From the NCBI GenBank assembly GCA_934512135.1, contig CAKSWT010000008.1, positions 48,523 through 112,522 on the forward strand: a DNA stretch of 64,000 nucleotides, read 5' to 3'. Shown here one piece after another: positions 27,340 through 36,182 of this stretch. The position numbers and the translations under genes are program-made. The notes beneath the pieces are model-generated. The model had not been told where the DNA came from, did not search any database, and was given only the letters and a program-made list of their open reading frames with translations. The stretch comes from an uncultured Oscillospiraceae bacterium. GTDB lineage: Bacteria > Bacillota > Clostridia > Oscillospirales > Oscillospiraceae. The stretch's first letter is position 1. Every line of letters begins with the position of its first letter.

Positions 27340-28512
27340 ATGAATTACGCAGAAGAATCCTTAAAGCTCCACTATCAGTGGCACGGAAAGCTGGACATCG
27401 TCCCCAAGATGGAGGTCAAGACCAAGGACGATCTTTCCCTGGCCTATACGCCCGGCGTCGCCCAGCCCTGTCTGGAGATCCAGAAGGATCCTAGCAAAAG
27501 CTATGAGCTCACTGGCCGCTGGAATACCTGCGCCGTCATCACCGATGGCTCGGCGGTGCTGGGACTGGGAGACATCGGTCCCGAGGCCGGTATGCCTGTG
27601 ATGGAAGGAAAGTGCGTGCTGTTCAAGGCCTTTGGCGGTGTCAACGCCATTCCGCTGTGTGTCCGCACTAAGGATGTGGACGAATTTGTCCATGCGGTTT
27701 CCCTGATGGCCGGATCCTTTGGCGGCATCAACCTGGAGGATATTTCCGCCCCCCGGTGCTTTGAAATTGAGCGGAAGCTAAAGGCGTGCTGTGATATTCC
27801 CATTTTCCATGATGATCAGCATGGCACTGCCATTGTGGTGCTCTCCGCCATGATCAATGCGCTGAAAGTGGTGGGGAAGAAAATAAATGAAATCAAGGTG
27901 GTCACCTCCGGCGCCGGTGCCGCCGGCATCGCCATTATTAAGCTGCTGATCTCCATGGGACTGAAAAACGTGGTGATGTGCGACCGTACCGGCGCAATCT
28001 ATGCCGGACGGGAAAATCTCAACCCTGCCAAGGAGGAAATTGCCGCCATTACCAACCGAAACCGGGAAACCGGTACCCTGGCCGAGGTGATTCGTGGAGC
28101 GGATGTGTTTATTGGCGTGTCCTCTCCGGGCACTGTGACGCCGGAGATGGTGAAATCTATGGCCCCCGGTGCCATTCTGTTCCCCATGGCCAATCCTACC
28201 CCGGAGATCATGCCGGATGTGGCACTGGCTGCAGGGGCTGCGGTGGTGGGAACCGGACGCAGTGATTTCCCCAACCAAATCAACAATGTTCTGGCGTTCC
28301 CAGGGATTTTCCGTGGTGCCTTTGATGTACGGGCCAGCGACATCAACGATGAAATGAAGCTGGCGGCAGCCTATGCGCTGGCGGATCTGGTGTCTCCGGA
28401 GGAGCTTTCCAAGGACTATATTATCGTGCCGGCCTTTGATCCCCGGGTGGGACCTGCCGTGGCAAAGGCTGTGGCAGAGGCGGCCAAGCGTACCGGCGTG
28501 GCACGGATTTGA
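27340..28512 (+). CDS. NAD(P)-dependent malic enzyme (short form)
   Basis: 390-residue enzyme decarboxylating malate to pyruvate. It has SLAYTPGVAQPC, the metal-site region GGINLEDISAPRCFEIE and FHDDQHGTAIV, and the NAD-binding GAGAAGIAI. The length fits bacterial MaeA-like short enzymes without a phosphotransacetylase extension. ATG 27340 with CGGAGGG upstream. Cofactor preference cannot be told by eye. It would feed pyruvate to fermentation or NADPH to synthesis. Confidence 0.92.
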   Translation: MNYAEESLKLHYQWHGKLDIVPKMEVKTKDDLSLAYTPGVAQPCLEIQKDPSKSYELTGRWNTCAVITDGSAVLGLGDIGPEAGMPVMEGKCVLFKAFGGVNAIPLCVRTKDVDEFVHAVSLMAGSFGGINLEDISAPRCFEIERKLKACCDIPIFHDDQHGTAIVVLSAMINALKVVGKKINEIKVVTSGAGAAGIAIIKLLISMGLKNVVMCDRTGAIYAGRENLNPAKEEIAAITNRNRETGTLAEVIRGADVFIGVSSPGTVTPEMVKSMAPGAILFPMANPTPEIMPDVALAAGAAVVGTGRSDFPNQINNVLAFPGIFRGAFDVRASDINDEMKLAAAYALADLVSPEELSKDYIIVPAFDPRVGPAVAKAVAEAAKRTGVARI

Positions 28513-28540
28513 GATTTTAACGAGCAAGGAGGGGAAGCCC

Positions 28541-30574
28541 ATGGCGCTTTCTGATTCTGTAACGACGCTGAAAGGGGTCGGTGCGGCAAAGGCGGCCCTG
28601 CTGGAGCGACTGGGCATCCTGACCTTGGAGGACCTGATTTCTTATTTTCCGCGGCAGTATGAAGACCGGACAAAGCTCGTGCCGGTGTCCGGTCTGATGC
28701 CGGATGTGCCCTGCTGCTTTCTAGCCACCGTGCTCACGCAGCCCCGGACCTCTTATGTGCGCAAGGGGCTGAATACCACCCGCTGCACTCTGTCGGATGA
28801 TACGGCAAAGGTCCGTGTCAGCTGGTTTAACCAGCCTTGGATGAGTCGGAACCTCCAGGTGGGGGAAACTTACTGCTTTTATGGGGTGCTCTCCGGGGAC
28901 GAACGGAGCCGCCAGGTTCTCAACCCGGTGGCAGAGCCTGTAGGTGCGCCGCCTGGCGTCACGCGCTGTATCATTCCGGTCTATCCTCTGACCAAAGGCC
29001 TGACCTCCAAGGCGCTCCAACAGCTGATTTTTCGTGCCCTGGAGCAGGAAATCCCTGAGGACAATCTCCCTAAGGACGTGTCCGAGGGGCTGATGCCGGT
29101 GGAGCAGGCCTATTGGGAGGTCCATCAGCCCACCACCCAGGAGCGGCTCTCTGAGGCCCGGCGGCGGCTGGTGTTTGAGGAGTTCTTTCTCTATGGCTTG
29201 GGCCTGCATATGCTCCGGGCCAGACGGGACCGGCAGAGCCATTATCCATGCCCAAAGCCGGTGCCCCAATCCTTCTATGATCGGCTGAGCTTTTCCTTGA
29301 CTGGGGCGCAGCAGAGGTCTCTGGACGAGATTTCCCGGGATATGTCCTCCGGCCTGCCGATGAATCGGCTCCTCCAGGGCGACGTGGGTTCCGGTAAGAC
29401 CATGGTGGCCTTGGGCGCCATGCTGCAGGCGGTGGAGAACGGATACCAGGCGGCAATTATGGCCCCTACAGAGCTTTTGGCGGCTCAGCACTACCATACC
29501 ATTTCCCGGTTTCTGGAGCCGCTGGGGATCTCCTGCGTGCTGCTGACAGGGGCGGTAACCGGCGTCAAACGGCGCCGTATGCAGGATTATATTGCAGTGG
29601 GGGCCGCCAAGATTGTTGTGGGTACCCACGCACTGCTGACGGATACCACGGACTTTTATCATCTTGGCCTGGTGGTGATTGACGAGCAGCACCGGTTCGG
29701 TGTCCGACAGCGAGCGGCGCTGGCAGGGAAGGGGATGACACCCCATATGCTGGTGCTCTCTGCCACGCCCATTCCACGAACGCTGGCCTTGATCCTATAC
29801 GGGGACCTGGATGTGTCGGTGATCGATGAGCTCCCGCCTGGGCGGAAGCCCGTGGAGACCTTCTTAGTGAGCACGGCCTATCGGGCGCGGCTTTATGGCT
29901 TTATTCGCCGGCAGACCCAAGAGGGGCATCAGGTCTATGTGGTCTGCCCGGCAGTGGAGGAAAATGAGGGAACCAATCTTACGGCGGCGGAAACGGAGTA
30001 TCAGACGCTTCAGGCGGTTTTTCCGGATTTGCGGGTGGGCCTGGTCCACGGCAAGCTCCGCGCCGAGGCCAAGGACCACGCCATGGACCGGTTCCTCAAC
30101 CATGAAACGGATATTCTGGTGGCCACAACGGTGATAGAGGTTGGCGTGGACGTAAAAAATGCCACGCTGATGATTGTTCTGGATGCGGATCGTTTTGGAC
30201 TGAGCCAGCTCCATCAGCTCCGGGGGCGTGTAGGTCGGAACGCAGAAAAATCCTACTGTGTTCTGGTGTCAGACAATCGAAATCCCGACACCAGAAAGCG
30301 CCTGAACGCCCTATGTAGCACCAATGACGGCTTTGCCATCTCCCAGGAGGATCTGGATCTGCGAGGACCAGGGGATTTCTTTGGGCAGCGCCAGAGTGGC
30401 CTTCCTATGTTTCGGCACGCCTCATTGACGGAGGACATCTCTGTGCTAAAGGAAGCCCAGGAGGCGGCGGAGCGGTTTCTGGCAACCGAGCCGGACCCGG
30501 AATCGCCGGAATTTGCACCGCTTTTTACCCGAGTTCACCGTTTGTTCGCACAGGCGGACGATACGTTTAACTGA
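28541..30574 (+). CDS. recG: ATP-dependent DNA helicase RecG
   Basis: 677-residue helicase that regresses stalled forks and processes branched DNA. N-terminal wedge/OB domain (about 60-170), Walker A GDVGSGKT near 281-288, DEQH near 381, and C-terminal motifs TTVIEVGVDV and QLRGRVGR. Start at ATG 28541 behind AAGGAGGGG; the open frame continues upstream inside the malic enzyme gene but is not conserved. 28 bp after malic enzyme, probably co-transcribed. Confidence 0.95.
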   Translation: MALSDSVTTLKGVGAAKAALLERLGILTLEDLISYFPRQYEDRTKLVPVSGLMPDVPCCFLATVLTQPRTSYVRKGLNTTRCTLSDDTAKVRVSWFNQPWMSRNLQVGETYCFYGVLSGDERSRQVLNPVAEPVGAPPGVTRCIIPVYPLTKGLTSKALQQLIFRALEQEIPEDNLPKDVSEGLMPVEQAYWEVHQPTTQERLSEARRRLVFEEFFLYGLGLHMLRARRDRQSHYPCPKPVPQSFYDRLSFSLTGAQQRSLDEISRDMSSGLPMNRLLQGDVGSGKTMVALGAMLQAVENGYQAAIMAPTELLAAQHYHTISRFLEPLGISCVLLTGAVTGVKRRRMQDYIAVGAAKIVVGTHALLTDTTDFYHLGLVVIDEQHRFGVRQRAALAGKGMTPHMLVLSATPIPRTLALILYGDLDVSVIDELPPGRKPVETFLVSTAYRARLYGFIRRQTQEGHQVYVVCPAVEENEGTNLTAAETEYQTLQAVFPDLRVGLVHGKLRAEAKDHAMDRFLNHETDILVATTVIEVGVDVKNATLMIVLDADRFGLSQLHQLRGRVGRNAEKSYCVLVSDNRNPDTRKRLNALCSTNDGFAISQEDLDLRGPGDFFGQRQSGLPMFRHASLTEDISVLKEAQEAAERFLATEPDPESPEFAPLFTRVHRLFAQADDTFN

Positions 30575-30613
30575 AAATCCCGTTTGACCGGCGTGGTCAG
30601 ACGGGATTTTTCC
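30574..30613 (+). terminator. Terminator of recG
   Basis: 16-bp stem AAAATCCCGTTTGACC / GGTCAGACGGGATTTT (one G-U pair), GGCGT-type loop, then TTTTT. The A-rich 5' arm could also stop transcripts from the right. Confidence 0.9.
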
Positions 30614-30879
30614 TTCTGGTTGCGTTTTTGACTCAGCGGACTAAAGAAACGTGTCGAAGAAAGGGGATTATTCACTTTTGTATGCAGCCGAACCTGTCCG
30701 GACGTTCCAGGTGACTTGAGGAAAAAGAAACCGAACTGCAATGGGTTTTCCACAGTTTCCACAGGGTTATCCACAAGGCGCTCCGGGACATGGGATACAC
30801 GGAAAAAATGAATATTCCGTTAACATAATCGAAGCAACGGAATTATTTTGGGTAAACCCGCAAAAACCGGGGAAAACGA
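30614..30879. other. Gene-free convergent spacer (recG-gpr)
   Basis: 266 bp between two convergent stop codons. No plausible gene on either strand. It holds the DnaA-box cluster at 30746-30775 followed by an AT-rich stretch (about 30795-30850). Confidence 0.7.
30746..30775. promoter_or_regulatory. Cluster of three DnaA boxes
   Basis: Three 9-mers in the same orientation: TTTTCCACA (30746-30754), GTTTCCACA (30755-30763) and TTATCCACA (30767-30775). The first and third match TTWTNCACA exactly; the middle has one mismatch. No dnaA or dnaN gene is near, so this is a DnaA-binding cluster rather than an obvious oriC. Confidence 0.7.
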
Positions 30880-31770
30880 TTAAAATGTCAAGTCCGTCAA
30901 GTCCTCCAGACTGAGATGAGGCTGCAACGCCCGGTTGATGCCAAAGGCCAGGACCCTAGAAATCTCCCGAATCCGCCGATCAATATCGCTGGATGTGACA
31001 ATCATTCCTTGAGAAGCCCGGCGCAGTGCCGCTTCGTCCGCATTTTGGCCTGCCCGCTGAAACAGATCCGCCGCCATGGTGGCTGCGTCTGTAACCGTAG
31101 GAACTCCCACGGCAATCACCGGAACTCCCAGGCTTTCCCGGTCCAGCCCCAACCGGCTGTTTCCAATTCCGGAGCCGGGGGTGATGCCTGTGCTGGAGAG
31201 CTGAACGGTGCTGCACAGCTTCTCCGTGTCTCGGGCGGCAATGGCGTCCACGGCGATGACAGCTGCGGCTTTGGTTCGTGCGGTAAGCGCACGGACGGTT
31301 TCGGCACTTTCCAGGCCAGTAGTGCCGAGGACACCTGGTACCACGGCGCTCACAGGACGAAAGGCGCCAAATTCCCGGGGCATCTTCCGAATCATGTGCC
31401 GGGTCACCAGAATGTGGTCCGCGGTAAGGGGGCCAATGGCATCCGGCGTGATCTCACGGTTTCCCAAACCGGCCACCAGCACCGGCAGGCTGGGAGACAG
31501 ATCCAGCAGCTTTTGAATGGATTCCGCCAGAACCAGGACGGCGTGTTCAAAGCTCTCCTTCTCTCGTCGCAGTACCTGGCCCAGCTCCATGGTGATGTAG
31601 GTGCCCTTGGGCTTTCCCACGGCCTCAGCGGCGGCTTTTGTGCCCAGGACCACCACGGTAGTCGGAATCCCGTGCGGAGTCTCCCGACGCAGCTCCAGCC
31701 CCCGAGGAAGCTTGTTGCCGGGGCCTTCCAGAATTTTTGATTCCATGGCCAAATCTGTTCGCAGCTCCAT
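30880..31770 (-). CDS. gpr: GPR spore endopeptidase
   Basis: 296-residue aspartic-type protease (family A25) that degrades small acid-soluble proteins at germination. The N-terminus MELRTDLAMES contains the TDLA autoprocessing motif seen in GPR zymogens. GLGNREITPDAIGP and VIAVDAIAAR carry the likely catalytic aspartates. ATG 31770 is chosen because GGGGAGG lies 7 bp upstream and because family proteins start here; the frame is open upstream. A sigma-G-like promoter precedes it. Confidence 0.93.
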   Translation of the reverse strand: MELRTDLAMESKILEGPGNKLPRGLELRRETPHGIPTTVVVLGTKAAAEAVGKPKGTYITMELGQVLRREKESFEHAVLVLAESIQKLLDLSPSLPVLVAGLGNREITPDAIGPLTADHILVTRHMIRKMPREFGAFRPVSAVVPGVLGTTGLESAETVRALTARTKAAAVIAVDAIAARDTEKLCSTVQLSSTGITPGSGIGNSRLGLDRESLGVPVIAVGVPTVTDAATMAADLFQRAGQNADEAALRRASQGMIVTSSDIDRRIREISRVLAFGINRALQPHLSLEDLTDLTF

Positions 31771-31787
31771 TGGATCGCCTCCCCAGA

Positions 31788-31817
31788 CAGCATGGCCTGT
31801 TTTGCGTAAAATATACA
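31788..31817 (-). promoter_or_regulatory. Candidate sigma-G promoter of gpr
   Basis: On the minus strand TGTATA (31817-31812), 17-bp spacer, CATGCTG (31794-31788). It matches TGHATA fully and CATAHTA at 5/7. Bacillus gpr is under sigma-F/sigma-G, so placement and type agree. Confidence 0.55.
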
Positions 31818-31830
31818 TGGGACAAGGGCG

Positions 31831-31859
31831 TTGCAACTGGCGGGGAAATGGGCTATAAT
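31831..31859 (+). promoter_or_regulatory. Sigma-A promoter of uridine phosphorylase gene
   Basis: TTGCAA (31831-31836), 17-bp spacer, TATAAT (31854-31859). Confidence 0.85.
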
Positions 31860-31943
31860 GGATCTGCCGAAGTGCCCCTGGGATGGTTTCCGATTGGGGC
31901 GGTGACTGCGGAATCTCAGAACAGATGTGAAGGAGGCGCTATC

Positions 31944-32729
31944 ATGGCGTTGGTTTACTCTCCCAACGAGGAGTTCCATTTGAAGATCAAGCCCGGTGAT
32001 GTGGGCCGGTATGTGCTGCTGCCTGGAGATCCGGGGCGCTGTGAAAAGATTGCAAGGCTGTTTGACGACTATCACCTGGTGGCCTACAACCGAGAGTACA
32101 AGATTTACACAGGCACCATAGACGCAGTGCCGGTCAGTGTATGCTCCACCGGTATTGGCGGGCCCTCGGCTTCCATCGCCATGGAGGAATTGGCCCACTG
32201 TGGGGCGGACACATTTATTCGAGTCGGTTCCAGCGGCGGCATGGACCCGGAGGTCCTGGGCGGCGATGTGGTCATTGCCACCGGCGCCATTCGGATGGAG
32301 GGGACCAGCCGGGAATATGCGCCTATGGAATATCCGGCCGTGGCGGATTTTTCCGTCACAGAGGCCCTGCGGGATGCTGCTAAGGCCCGGGGAAATCGGT
32401 ATCACCTGGGTGTGGTCCAGTGCAAGGATGCCTTCTATGGTCAGCATGATCCGGACTCCATGGCCGTGGGCTATGAGCTGAAGAATAAATGGAGTGCCTG
32501 GGTGAAGTCTGGTGCAAAGTGCAGCGAGATGGAGTCGGCGGCGCTGTTTATTGTCGGGGCGGTCCGACGGCTGCGAGTTGGGGCGGTTCTTATGGTGTTT
32601 GCCAACCAGACCCGCCGGGAAATGGGCCTGGAGGATCCTCAGTGCTACGATACCGCAGAGGCCATCGCCACGGCAGTGGACGCAGTCCGGCTGCTGATCC
32701 GTCGAGACAAGGAGCAGTCCGGTGAATAA
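31944..32729 (+). CDS. Nucleoside phosphorylase, uridine phosphorylase type
   Basis: 261-residue PNP/UDP-family enzyme that cleaves a nucleoside with phosphate. LLPGDPGRCEKIA supplies the phosphate site, GIGGPSASIAMEEL and VGSSGGMDP are typical, and SEMESAALF is the ribose/base motif. Similarity looks nearest to uridine phosphorylase but base specificity is not proven. ATG 31944 follows AAGGAGG by 7 bp. It salvages nucleosides, a theme shared with psuK-psuG at 58-60 kb. Confidence 0.85.
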   Translation: MALVYSPNEEFHLKIKPGDVGRYVLLPGDPGRCEKIARLFDDYHLVAYNREYKIYTGTIDAVPVSVCSTGIGGPSASIAMEELAHCGADTFIRVGSSGGMDPEVLGGDVVIATGAIRMEGTSREYAPMEYPAVADFSVTEALRDAAKARGNRYHLGVVQCKDAFYGQHDPDSMAVGYELKNKWSAWVKSGAKCSEMESAALFIVGAVRRLRVGAVLMVFANQTRREMGLEDPQCYDTAEAIATAVDAVRLLIRRDKEQSGE

Positions 32730-32922
32730 GAAACAGGTATGTATCCTTTTGGCGGTGGTGGCCAGCATCTGCTGCCTGATTGCAGGGATTGCCGCGGTAA
32801 TTCATGTGGTGGCGGCCATTCGGGCTGGGACCGGTATACCCATGGGTATGCTGCTTTTGACCGGAATGACAGGGCTGTGTGCCGGTATGATCTGGAAAGG
32901 CGTTGGGGAAATCGAAAATTGA
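32722..32922 (+). CDS. Small two-helix membrane protein (66 aa)
   Basis: 66 residues with two hydrophobic segments (about 6-32 and 40-60) and a short charged end (WKGVGEIEN). GTG 32722 lies inside the end of the phosphorylase gene with AAGGAG 7 bp upstream, so it is translationally coupled to it. I do not recognise a family. The tight coupling suggests an accessory membrane role, but nothing more can be said. Confidence 0.65.
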   Translation: MNKKQVCILLAVVASICCLIAGIAAVIHVVAAIRAGTGIPMGMLLLTGMTGLCAGMIWKGVGEIEN

Positions 32923-32924
32923 AC

Positions 32925-32962
32925 AGCAGGACCCGCCGTGACTACAGGGCGGGTCCTGCTTC
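32925..32962 (+). terminator. Hairpin after the phosphorylase operon
   Basis: Perfect 13-bp stem AGCAGGACCCGCC / GGCGGGTCCTGCT, 10-nt loop, but only TTCC after it; termination may be partial. Confidence 0.65.
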
Positions 32963-33035
32963 CATGCTGTGGGAAAAGCAGGAGAAACCCTTCCATTCCA
33001 GGGGAATTTTCCTCCAGAGAGGGCGGGAATTATCC

Positions 33036-33064
33036 TTGACTAATAGTGACCCGTATTATAGAAT
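33036..33064 (+). promoter_or_regulatory. Sigma-A promoter of the MBOAT-DHHW-FkbH-ACP operon
   Basis: TTGACT (33036-33041), 17-bp spacer, TAGAAT (33059-33064). An 85-nt leader precedes the first gene. Confidence 0.85.
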
Positions 33065-33154
33065 AGAAGGCGAGATTTTATCGAAAAAGAGGATTTGGTC
33101 TGTTGGCGTGGGGCAGGGGACTGCACTGTCTGACAGGCTGTTGAGGGGTTTCAA

Positions 33155-34576
33155 ATGGTTTTTGCCGATCTGTTTTTCCTGTATGTTTTTCTGCCGCTGT
33201 GCCTGATCTCCTATTTTCTGGCCAAGGACCTGGGGAAGAAAAACACCGTGCTGATTATCTTCTCCCTGATTTTCTATGCCTGGGGGGAGCCGGTGTATGT
33301 GCTGCTGCTGCTGTTTAGCGCAGCGTTCAACTGGTTCGTGGGGCTTTTGATACGCCAGTTTCGAGATACGCCCAAGGCAAAGCTTGCCGTGGCGCTGGGC
33401 GTGACGGTGGATCTACTTTTGCTGGTGGTGTTTAAGTACACCGGCTTCCTGGTGGAAAATTTCAACGCATTGTTCCGCAGCAGTGTTCCCGTGCCGAGTA
33501 TTGCACTGCCCATTGGCATCAGCTTTTTTACATTTCAGGCGATTTCCTATGTGCTGGACTGCTATTGGGAGACGGTGGAGGTACAGCTCTCCTTTAAGAA
33601 GTTCCTACTGTATCTGTCCCTGTTCCCACAGCTCATTGCAGGTCCCATTGTTCGCTACAGCGTGGTGGAGCAGGAGATCGACCATCGGACCACGACCCTG
33701 ACAGACCTTAGCGAAGGCGCCATGCGTGCCATCTTGGGCCTGGCAAAAAAGGTAATTATCGCAAACAACCTCTATAGCATCGTGACCACGTTCTTTGGCA
33801 GCAATATCACGAATCTCTCCATTATGGGCTGCTGGTATACCGTCATTATCTATTCCCTGTATGTATACTTTGATTTCAGCGGCTATTCCGATATTGCCAT
33901 TGGCCTGGGTCGAATGTTTGGGTTCCACTTTGATGAGAACTTTACCCACCCCTTTGCCTGCAAATCCATTGCGGAGTTTTGGCAGCGGTGGCATATTTCC
34001 CTGGGTTCCTTCTTCCGGGACTATCTCCTATACGTGCCGGTGTTTGGCCGGCCGAGAAAGTACTTCAATCTGTTCCTGGTGTGGTTCTGTACCGGTATGT
34101 GGCATGGCGCCTCCTGGAATTTTATCTTCTGGGGCCTTTATTTTGGCCTGTTTATGTTCCTAGAGCAGAAGCCCATCAAGAAAGCCATGAAAAAATGGCC
34201 CACTTGGGTCAAGCATCTCTACAGTAAAATCGTCATTATTATTGGGTTCGGTATTTTCTACTTTGAAGATCTGGGACAGCTGGGACAGTTTTTCCAGCAT
34301 GTGTTTGGGATTAGTCTCTTTACCCACCATGTGGCCTTTTTTGACAGCCTCACCTGGTCCAGCTTTGTCAGCAACTGTGTGCTGATTGTTTTGGCAGTGG
34401 TTATCAGCCTGCCGGTGTTCCCAAAGATCAAGGAGTTTGTGCTGATCAATCGCAATGAGACCATCTACAAGGTGGGACGGATCGGTGCCATTGTGGGCTG
34501 CATTTTGCTCCTGGCCATTTCCAGCCTGCTGCTGGTGGATTCCACCAACAATCCGTTCCTGTATTTTAGATTCTGA
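33155..34576 (+). CDS. MBOAT family O-acyltransferase
   Basis: 473-residue polytopic membrane protein of the AlgI/DltB branch of MBOAT enzymes. About eleven membrane segments; FDFSGYSDIAIGLG and FWQRWHISLGSFFRDYLYxP-like core are typical, and the catalytic His is H317 in TGMWHGASW. Such proteins move an acyl group from a cytosolic thioester to an extracytoplasmic polymer. GAGGGG is 6 bp upstream. First gene of a four-gene operon with its own acyl-loading parts. The polymer is unknown; teichoic acid or exopolysaccharide is likely. Confidence 0.9.
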   Translation: MVFADLFFLYVFLPLCLISYFLAKDLGKKNTVLIIFSLIFYAWGEPVYVLLLLFSAAFNWFVGLLIRQFRDTPKAKLAVALGVTVDLLLLVVFKYTGFLVENFNALFRSSVPVPSIALPIGISFFTFQAISYVLDCYWETVEVQLSFKKFLLYLSLFPQLIAGPIVRYSVVEQEIDHRTTTLTDLSEGAMRAILGLAKKVIIANNLYSIVTTFFGSNITNLSIMGCWYTVIIYSLYVYFDFSGYSDIAIGLGRMFGFHFDENFTHPFACKSIAEFWQRWHISLGSFFRDYLLYVPVFGRPRKYFNLFLVWFCTGMWHGASWNFIFWGLYFGLFMFLEQKPIKKAMKKWPTWVKHLYSKIVIIIGFGIFYFEDLGQLGQFFQHVFGISLFTHHVAFFDSLTWSSFVSNCVLIVLAVVISLPVFPKIKEFVLINRNETIYKVGRIGAIVGCILLLAISSLLLVDSTNNPFLYFRF

Positions 34577-34606
34577 TGCCGTATTCAGAGATAAGAGGAG
34601 TTACGC

Positions 34607-36157
34607 ATGAGCAATGAACCGAATCACAGTTCCAAGCGGGAACGGGCAGAGCGGGAACGCCGCTGGCAGAAAAAACGTCAGTGGAATAACCTGCGGTTTG
34701 CAGCACTGTCACTATTGTCAGTGGCTGGGGCGTTTTTGCTGATTCTGCTGTTCCTATTGGTGTTTCCCCGATCCAAGGTCTCAAAGATCGAAAACCGAAA
34801 TTTGGCCACCTTTCCGAAGTTTACCCTGGCTGGCTACTTTTCCGGAGAATTTACAGAGGATATTGCCACGTGGTTTGATGATACCGTGCCCTTCCGGGAC
34901 AGCCTCAAGAACATGGGATATTCCTTCAAGTCCCTGTTTGGCTTTTCCTCCAAGAATTCTATCACGTTCATCAACCAGGATGTGGTGGCCAATGATATGA
35001 ATGCAGTGGCGGCATCTCCGTCTCCCACGGTCATGCCGGACAGCGCTGTGGAGGTCAGCGCACAGCCCTCGGAGGAGCCGTATCAGAAGGACTTTACCAG
35101 CGAGGATGCGGAGTTTGATATGTCCAACGGCCTGCTGGTGGTGTACCAGGACGGCCATTGGAAGTGCCTGGGACTGTTTGGCGGAGGTAGTGCGGAGAGC
35201 TATATCACAGCACTCAATACGCTGCAGCAAAAGCTGGGAGACTCCGTGACCATCTACTCCATGCCCTGCCCGCTGGCCAGCCAGTTCTATACACCGGCCA
35301 ACGCTTCAGACTATACCACCGACCAGAGCGAATGCTTTGATGAGGTGGCGGCACAGCTCAACAGCAAAATCAAATCCATCAATGTCTGCTCGGTGCTGGC
35401 CAAGCACACAGAGGAGAATATCTATCTGCGGACCGACCACCACTGGGCGCCCCTGGGCGCGTACTATGCGGCACGGACCTTTGCGGAGACGGCCGGCGTG
35501 GATTTCGCAGATCTATCCACCTATGAGGAAGGGGTCAACGAGGGCTATGTGGGCACCATGTACGCCTACTCTCAGGATTCCCGCATTTTGGAGGACCCGG
35601 AGGACTTTGTGTATTACACCCCTTCAAACCAGTATTCCACCTATTTCTATGACTCCGCCTTCAACTATGAGTTTGAGTATGATTTGATTCAGGAGACGGA
35701 TGTGGACAACTCCTACCTGATGTTTATGGGCGGCGACGACAAAATCGTGAAGATCACCACAAATGTCCACAATGGCCGGAAGCTCTTTATCCTCAAGGAC
35801 AGCTATGGAAATGCGGAGGTTCCCTTCTACACCGGCTCCTTTGAGGAGATCTATGTGGCGGATATGCGGTATTTTAACTGCAATCTCGTGAACTTTATCC
35901 AGGACCGGGGGATTACCGATGTGCTCTTTACCATGTGCTCTTACTCCGTGGTGGGGACCAATGCGGACAATATCACTACGCTGATTGAGCAGTATCCAGA
36001 TGAGCATCTTGTGGATGAGCAGGCGGAGGAGGCCAAGAAGGCAACTGTATCTCCCAGTCCGTCTCCCTCCAGTACAGTAGGAAACTCCCAGGGGAAGGCT
36101 ACCCAAACAGCCACGGAGGCGTCTCCCGCTCCGAGTTCCGGGACAGATGATACATGA
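34607..36157 (+). CDS. DHHW family extracytoplasmic protein (AlgJ/AlgX/DltD-like partner)
   Basis: 516 residues: a highly basic cytosolic N-terminus, one membrane anchor (about 31-53), and a large outside domain with D277-H278-H279-W280 in LRTDHHWAPLGAYYA, the DHHW family signature. A Ser-Pro-rich stretch (SPSPTVMPD) and a Pro/Ser/Thr-rich tail (PSPSPSSTVGN) flank it. SGNH-like proteins of this kind complete acyl transfer beside an MBOAT enzyme, as AlgJ/AlgX do for alginate. 30 bp after the MBOAT gene. Confidence 0.85.
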   Translation: MSNEPNHSSKRERAERERRWQKKRQWNNLRFAALSLLSVAGAFLLILLFLLVFPRSKVSKIENRNLATFPKFTLAGYFSGEFTEDIATWFDDTVPFRDSLKNMGYSFKSLFGFSSKNSITFINQDVVANDMNAVAASPSPTVMPDSAVEVSAQPSEEPYQKDFTSEDAEFDMSNGLLVVYQDGHWKCLGLFGGGSAESYITALNTLQQKLGDSVTIYSMPCPLASQFYTPANASDYTTDQSECFDEVAAQLNSKIKSINVCSVLAKHTEENIYLRTDHHWAPLGAYYAARTFAETAGVDFADLSTYEEGVNEGYVGTMYAYSQDSRILEDPEDFVYYTPSNQYSTYFYDSAFNYEFEYDLIQETDVDNSYLMFMGGDDKIVKITTNVHNGRKLFILKDSYGNAEVPFYTGSFEEIYVADMRYFNCNLVNFIQDRGITDVLFTMCSYSVVGTNADNITTLIEQYPDEHLVDEQAEEAKKATVSPSPSPSSTVGNSQGKATQTATEASPAPSSGTDDT

Positions 36158-36182
36158 CACGGTAACAGAAGGAAGGCTTTCC

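Noticed and set aside
30614..30879. Chromosomal origin of replication
   Set aside because: Three DnaA boxes only, with no dnaA, dnaN, rpmH or gidA neighbours; called a DnaA-box cluster instead.
31404..32768. 454-codon minus-strand frame across uridine phosphorylase and gpr
   Set aside because: Overlaps two conserved genes in the wrong frame; no domain.
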